A stretch of DNA of 64,000 nt from Hymenobacter siberiensis (lineage in GTDB: Bacteria > Bacteroidota > Bacteroidia > Cytophagales > Hymenobacteraceae). This document shows positions 59,863-64,000 of the stretch, piece by piece. The stretch lies in the NCBI RefSeq assembly GCF_018967865.2, contig NZ_JAHLZY020000001.1, positions 372,001 through 436,000 of the forward strand, in the 5' to 3' direction. Position numbers and translations under genes: made by a program. Numbering within the stretch: the stretch's first letter is position 1; each line of letters starts with the position of its first letter. The notes under the pieces are model-generated. The model made no database searches. It worked only from the letters and a program-made list of their open reading frames with translations, and had not been told where the DNA came from.

Positions 59863-61686
59863 TTACCGAGACTTTATCTCGAAAATATGCGCTGATAGCG
59901 GGGCCAGCGTCACGTTGAGGGCGTTGCGGGGCTCGCCCTCGGCGAGGAGGTCGGTGTAAGTATAGAATTTCTTGGTGCTCAAGCCCATGGCCGTCATGGC
60001 ATCGGCCGGGATGGTGAGGACGGGCTTGTAGGTTTTATCGGCGCTGAAATTGACGACGATGAGTAGCCGCTGCTTGTCGGTGTAGCGCAGATAGGTGTAG
60101 AGATGGCGCTGGTTGTACTCCTTGCCCAGGTTGTTGGCGTCCTGCAGCTCGTAGAAGCGGCCTTTGCGGATGGCCTCACTGGTGCTGGTCACCGTCAGGA
60201 GGCGGCGGTAATAGTCGCGCAGGCTTTTTTGCTCGGGGCTGAGCTTGCCGCCATCGAACTTGCCCTGGTTCAGCCATTTCTGGTGCTCGGGCACGCCCCA
60301 GTAGTCGAAGATGCTGGTGCGGCCGTCTTCGCTGCTGAAGCCTTCGGAGCCATGGCCGGGCTCGCCCACTTCCTGCCCGAAATACAGCATCACCGGGCCG
60401 CTGGCCAGGGTGGCCGTCACGGCCATGGCCGGAATGGCGCGGCGCGGGTCGGTGGCAAAATCCTTGCTGGCGATGCGCTGCTCGTCGTGGTTTTCGAGGA
60501 AGCGCAGCATGTGCGAGGAGAAGCCGTTGCTTTCCTCTTTCCATACTTTGGTGATGTCCTCGGTGGTGCCTTCCTGACGCATCAGCTTGCGCAGGTCGTC
60601 GTACAGGCCCACTTTATCATAGAGGAAGTCGAAATGGCCCTTCTCCAGGTAGGTGCGGTATTCCTTGGGGTTGTAGGCTTCGCCGATGAATACCAGGCCG
60701 GGCTTCACCTTTTTCAGCTCGGGAATAACCCAGGCCCAGAACTCGACGGGCACCATCTCCACCATGTCGCAGCGGAAGCCGTCCACGTTCTTGCCGGTCC
60801 AGAATACGAGAATGTCGCGCATCTTCTTCCAGGTATCCGGCACGGCCTCGAAGTGCGTTTGGCGGCCATTGACGTAGTCCACGCCGTAGTTCAGCTTCAC
60901 GGTTTCGAACCAGTCGTTCACACTCGGCGCATTCGTGAATACGTCGTTGCCGGTGGCCTTGGCGGGCATTTCGAAGTACTTGCCGTCCTCGCGGGGGCCT
61001 TTCAGCGGGCCGAGCGGGTTGTAGTTGGCGGGCACCACGAAGGCCTTGCCGGGCAGGTAGTAAAAGTTGTTGTTGGGCACGAAGGCCTTGGTTTTGTCAT
61101 CGGTCGCGCCTAGGTCAACCACGCTCAGCGGCTTGGCATCCGACTTATAGGAGCGGGCCACATGGTTGGGGATGAAGTCCATGAGGACCTTCAGGCCGTG
61201 GTCGTGGGTGCGCTTGATGAGGGCTTCGTACTCCGACATGCGGTTTTTCACCGTCACGGCCAGGTCCGGGGCCACGTCGTAGTAGTCCTTGATGGCGTAG
61301 GGCGAGCCGGCGCGGCCTTTTACCACGTCGGCATCGTCGGCCGGGATGCCGGCGCTGGTGTAGTCCGTCATGGTGGCGTGCTCAATCACGCCGGTGTACC
61401 ACACATGGCTTACCCCCAATGCTTTGATTTCGTCGAGGGCCTTGTCGGTGATGTCGTTGAACTTGCCGCAGCCGTTCTCGCCGATGGTGCCGTAGGGCTT
61501 GTTCAGGGCCACCTTGTTGCCGAACAGGCGCGTCATCAATTGGTAAATGACGAGCTTATTATCCTTCGGGACTTCGGCGGTGGTGTTGGGGTCGGTGGCT
61601 TGGGGATGTTTCTTATTCACGGGCGGGTGAGGCAACGAGAAAGCAGCCAAAGAGAGGAGGCCGCCGGCCAGCAACAGTTTTTTCAT
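59863..61686 (-). CDS. Exported GH13 alpha-amylase-family enzyme
   Basis: 607 residues with a signal peptide (LLLAGGLLSLAAFS). All four GH13 regions are seen: DFIPNHVAR (I), GFRCDMVEM with the nucleophile Asp (II), FIGEAYNP with the acid Glu (III) and FLENHDEQRI with the third Asp (IV). It hydrolyses or rearranges alpha-glucans, probably in the periplasm. Upstream TATCTTGC (61693-61700, minus) resembles a promoter with one base missing. Confidence 0.92.
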   Translation of the reverse strand: MKKLLLAGGLLSLAAFSLPHPPVNKKHPQATDPNTTAEVPKDNKLVIYQLMTRLFGNKVALNKPYGTIGENGCGKFNDITDKALDEIKALGVSHVWYTGVIEHATMTDYTSAGIPADDADVVKGRAGSPYAIKDYYDVAPDLAVTVKNRMSEYEALIKRTHDHGLKVLMDFIPNHVARSYKSDAKPLSVVDLGATDDKTKAFVPNNNFYYLPGKAFVVPANYNPLGPLKGPREDGKYFEMPAKATGNDVFTNAPSVNDWFETVKLNYGVDYVNGRQTHFEAVPDTWKKMRDILVFWTGKNVDGFRCDMVEMVPVEFWAWVIPELKKVKPGLVFIGEAYNPKEYRTYLEKGHFDFLYDKVGLYDDLRKLMRQEGTTEDITKVWKEESNGFSSHMLRFLENHDEQRIASKDFATDPRRAIPAMAVTATLASGPVMLYFGQEVGEPGHGSEGFSSEDGRTSIFDYWGVPEHQKWLNQGKFDGGKLSPEQKSLRDYYRRLLTVTSTSEAIRKGRFYELQDANNLGKEYNQRHLYTYLRYTDKQRLLIVVNFSADKTYKPVLTIPADAMTAMGLSTKKFYTYTDLLAEGEPRNALNVTLAPLSAHIFEIKSR

Positions 61687-61715
61687 GATGCGGCAAGATA
61701 AGGGAGTTTTGAGTG

Positions 61716-61797
61716 TTGATGGTTGAATGTTAAGTGTATGATATCCTGCAAAACAAGAGCTAACTCAACATTCAACCCTTAACATTCAACATTTCAA
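61716..61797. repeat. Intergenic palindrome (TTGAATGTTAAG type), family K
   Basis: Left arm 61716-61736 and right arm 61767-61797 pair imperfectly; the right arm contains two CATTCAAC steps. It fills most of the gap between the GH13 and SDR genes. Confidence 0.75.
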
Positions 61798-61801
61798 CCG
61801 G

Positions 61802-62509
61802 CTACCATTCCTGCGTGAGCGGGTGCAGCATCAGCTCATCCACTACCACGTGGGCGGGGGCTTGCAGCACGTAGCACACGGCCTGGGCAATATCGGCGGG
61901 GCGGAGGTGGGTTTGCGCAGCCTCGGCACTGCCGGGCGTGGTGTCGTTGAAGTAAGTATCGACCAGCCCGGGGTAAATGGTGCTCACCTTGATGCCGTGC
62001 GGGCGCACTTCCTTGCGCAGGCTGGCCAGCACGGCATCCTGGGCAAACTTGCTGGCCCCGTAAGCCGTGCCGTGGGCGAAGGTGCGCCGGGCCACATCGG
62101 ACGTAATGCCCACGATGTGGCCCTTTTTCTGGGCCTTGAAATGCGGCACGGCGGCTTTGCAGAGCAGGAATGTGCCCTTCACGTTGGTGTCGAAAATGCG
62201 GTCCCACTCGGCGGCTTCGAAATTTTCAAGCTCGTTGAAGGAGCCCACGCCGGCGTTGCAGATAAGGATATCCAGCCGGCCATAGTGGCGCAGGGTTTCC
62301 GCGATGATGTGCCGGGCATCCTTTTCGTCCGACACGTCGGCTACGAGGCACAGGCCCTGGGTTTGCTGGCCCAGCTCCCGGAGCTCGGCTTCGTTGCGGG
62401 CTACGGCTACTACTTTGGCGCCTTGCAGGGCCAGCAGCAGGGCAATGGCTTTGCCGATGCCCCGGCTGGCGCCGGTGACGATGGCAACTTGGTTGGTGAG
62501 GTCGGTCAT
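61802..62509 (-). CDS. Short-chain dehydrogenase/reductase
   Basis: 235 residues. Rossmann motif VTGASRGIGKAIA at 10-22, NAGVG near 87, and the catalytic set Ser (GITSDVAR), Tyr and Lys (AYGASKFAQ). It resembles 3-oxoacyl-ACP/sepiapterin-type reductases, but the substrate cannot be told. A short C-terminal end (ELMLHPLTQEW) is typical of the bacterial family. The start is 10 bp from the left arm of the GxxExxY cassette. Confidence 0.9.
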   Translation of the reverse strand: MTDLTNQVAIVTGASRGIGKAIALLLALQGAKVVAVARNEAELRELGQQTQGLCLVADVSDEKDARHIIAETLRHYGRLDILICNAGVGSFNELENFEAAEWDRIFDTNVKGTFLLCKAAVPHFKAQKKGHIVGITSDVARRTFAHGTAYGASKFAQDAVLASLRKEVRPHGIKVSTIYPGLVDTYFNDTTPGSAEAAQTHLRPADIAQAVCYVLQAPAHVVVDELMLHPLTQEW

Positions 62510-62518
62510 GGTTTGTTT

Positions 62519-62985
62519 CTCGCAGAGGTCCGCAGAGGTTTACGCGGAGGTCCGCAGAGTTTCTTCTAGGCCGTTCACGATGCGCAGAATGCCTTCTTTG
62601 ACGTGTACGACGTTTAAGTTGATGAGCAAGCCGAGCTTGCATTTGGAGAGTTTAAGGTAGGTGAGTAGTTGCTCTTTGTGTACATCCAAAATGCTGTCTA
62701 CCGATTTCAATTCGACAATAACCTTGCGGTTGACCAGCATATCGATGCGGTAGCCGATATCAAGCTGCTGCCCCGCATATATCATTGGCAGGCCTACCTG
62801 TGTTTGCACTGCGAAACCCGCGCGCCGCAGTTCATACAGCATGGCGTCTTCGTAAGAAGATTCCAGTAAGCCCGGACCCAAAGCGGTATGCACTGCGAAT
62901 GCAGCCTTACGCACATTGAAGGAAATATCGTTTTCACTCATAAGCTCAGCGAACCTCCGCGTAAACCTTTGCGGACCTCCGCGAG
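62519..62985. repeat. 41-bp inverted repeat pair bracketing a GxxExxY gene (possible cassette)
   Basis: Left arm 62519-62559 and right arm 62945-62985 are complements at 37 of 41 positions; the consensus opens CTCGCRGAGGTCCGCARAGG and continues with TTTACGCGGAGG. The left arm overlaps the end of the gene and supplies its TAA stop; the right arm ends 15 bp from the GH13 stop codon at 63000. Each arm also has short internal direct repeats (CGCAGAGGT). Confidence 0.88.
62540..62941 (-). CDS. GxxExxY protein (PD-(D/E)xK-like, PDDEXK_3 family)
   Basis: 133 residues from ATG 62941 (MSENDISFNVRKAAFAVHTA). The family signature G-x-x-E-x-x-Y is in GPGLLESSYEDAML (about 24-30). A nuclease-like core follows: DIGYRIDMLV, VIVELKSVDSILDVHKEQLL (the D..ELK pattern) and KLGLLINLNVVHVKEGI. 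The function of this widespread family is not established. A near-match promoter TATCTTTC lies at 62985-62992. The last residues ETLRTSA are encoded in the inverted repeat. Confidence 0.88.
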   Translation of the reverse strand: MSENDISFNVRKAAFAVHTALGPGLLESSYEDAMLYELRRAGFAVQTQVGLPMIYAGQQLDIGYRIDMLVNRKVIVELKSVDSILDVHKEQLLTYLKLSKCKLGLLINLNVVHVKEGILRIVNGLEETLRTSA

Positions 62986-62999
62986 AAAGATACAAAAGC

Positions 63000-64000
63000 C
63001 TATTTCCGTAGCTCCACCACCCAAGCCGTGTGCGCCGGCACCGTCAGCTTGGTCAGGTCGCTGATGACAGCCCCGCTCACTACCTCAACCCCCGAAGAGA
63101 AGCCCTCAAAACGCTCCGCAAACCGCGTCCCGTCCACCTTCTTCTCGTCCTTCGTGTTGTTGGCAATCACCATCACGCACTCCTTGTCCGAATACCGGAA
63201 GTACGTGTACACCCCATCCTGCGGGATAAACTGCATCAATTTGCCCGAACTCAAAACCGGGTGCGCTTTCCGGTAATTCGCCAGCTTGCTCACGTAGTCG
63301 AACGCCTCGCCGGCCTGGCCCGGCCGTGCCGAAAAATAGTCGGTTTTGTCCCCCGCAAACCCGCCGGGGAAGTCCTCGCGCACCTTGCCGTCGGGGTTCG
63401 AGAAGTTCTTCATCAGCACCTCGGTGCCGTAGTAGAGCTGGGGCGTGCCGCGCAGGGTCAGCAGCCAGGCAATGCCGGTTTTGAACTTACCGAAATCCTC
63501 GCCAATCACTGAATAGAAGCGGCTCATGTCGTGGTTGTCGAGAAAGGGCACGTTGCGGGTGGCATCCACGTACAGCCAATCGCCCTGCAAGGCGTGGTAA
63601 AGCTTGCTGAGGTCGCCGTTTTCGGTTTTCAGCGCGTCCGAAATCGCGAAGCAAATCTGGAAATCCAGCAGGCCGGGCATATTCGATTTAAAGCCGTTCA
63701 CCGGCGGCAGAATGTTCTGGGCGAAGAAGGCCTGCTCGGCCTCGGTGCCCTCCCAGGCCTCGCCAAACTGGGCCAGCTTGGGGTATTCGTCGGCAATGGC
63801 TTTGCCCCAGGCCATTAGGAAGTTTGGCTCGGAATAGGGGTATGTATCAATGCGATACCCATCGATACCCGTCGATTCCACCCACCACAGAAAGTTCTGG
63901 ATGATGTAGGTGGCCACCAGCGGGTTGCCCTGGTTCACGTCGGGCATGGTGGTATCAAACCAGCCGTCGTTGAACAGCGTGTAGTCGCGCTTCGAGCCGT
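63000..64000 (-). CDS. GH13 neopullulanase/cyclomaltodextrinase-like enzyme (5' end outside window)
   Basis: The frame is open to the window edge; the ATG at 63947 is internal because DYTLFNDGWFDTT continues upstream. The visible 333 residues include the region MPDVNQGNPLV (GH13_20-like MPDLN motif), GIDGYRIDTY (nucleophile Asp), FGEAWEG (acid Glu) and FLDNHDMSRF (Asp). It would cleave cyclodextrins, pullulan or short maltodextrins. Same strand as the other GH13 gene and the MFS transporter. Confidence 0.9.
   Translation of the reverse strand, partial: GSKRDYTLFNDGWFDTTMPDVNQGNPLVATYIIQNFLWWVESTGIDGYRIDTYPYSEPNFLMAWGKAIADEYPKLAQFGEAWEGTEAEQAFFAQNILPPVNGFKSNMPGLLDFQICFAISDALKTENGDLSKLYHALQGDWLYVDATRNVPFLDNHDMSRFYSVIGEDFGKFKTGIAWLLTLRGTPQLYYGTEVLMKNFSNPDGKVREDFPGGFAGDKTDYFSARPGQAGEAFDYVSKLANYRKAHPVLSSGKLMQFIPQDGVYTYFRYSDKECVMVIANNTKDEKKVDGTRFAERFEGFSSGVEVVSGAVISDLTKLTVPAHTAWVVELRK

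Overview
The window looks like a chromosomal segment of a high-GC Bacteroidota, most like Hymenobacter or a close Cytophagales relative. The evidence is in the sequence: one giant secreted protein ends in a type IX secretion (T9SS) sorting domain; several starts are preceded by the Bacteroidota -7 promoter element TAnnTTTG, some only 3-4 nt from the start codon; Shine-Dalgarno sites are mostly absent; lipoprotein signal peptides are frequent; and GC is about 60% or more in coding DNA. No rRNA, tRNA, CRISPR array, prophage or complete IS was seen.

Layout. 1-4.2 kb: end of a UbiA-type prenyltransferase, NAD(P)HX repair enzyme, RBBP9-like hydrolase, MsrB, L-serine dehydratase. 4.2-12.4 kb: a 2726-residue T9SS cargo protein with two beta-helix regions and a ladder of near-identical Ig-like repeats. 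12.7-19.4 kb (minus strand): a channel-like membrane protein, a LutB-type iron-sulfur protein, two paralogous M28 metallopeptidases and IspF. 19.8-26.9 kb: a TetR / TolC / adaptor / RND-pump efflux operon. 27-30.7 kb: an acyl-carrier-like protein lacking the usual serine, a YkvA-like protein, and an ECF sigma factor with an anti-sigma/trypsin fusion protein. 30.8-33 kb: a decayed McrBC restriction locus carrying a 117-bp MITE with a 5-bp target duplication. 33-45 kb: housekeeping and envelope genes (2OG oxygenase, ChrA, acyltransferase, CbpA/CbpM, ZIP transporter, NadC, DUF4783). 45-50.3 kb: GpmI, lipoproteins, PrfA. 50.6-55.6 kb: thrA-thrB-thrC. 55.6-58.3 kb: cytochrome-like lipoprotein, small membrane protein, FAD oxidoreductase. 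58.3-64 kb (minus strand): a starch/maltodextrin set (MFS sugar transporter and two GH13 enzymes) with an SDR and a GxxExxY gene.

Themes. The threonine genes form one pathway unit (aspartate to threonine). The efflux genes form a self-regulated tripartite pump. The GH13/MFS genes would cleave alpha-glucans outside the cytoplasm and import the products. The sigma/anti-sigma-protease pair looks like a compact envelope-stress sensor.

The most unusual aspect is the density of intergenic inverted repeats: at least ten, in several unrelated sequence families, mostly filling the spaces between genes and in two cases starting at or overlapping the upstream stop codon. The most striking is a 41-bp inverted repeat (37/41 identical arms) that brackets a GxxExxY gene, supplies its stop codon, and fills the space between two unrelated genes. 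It may be a small mobile cassette.
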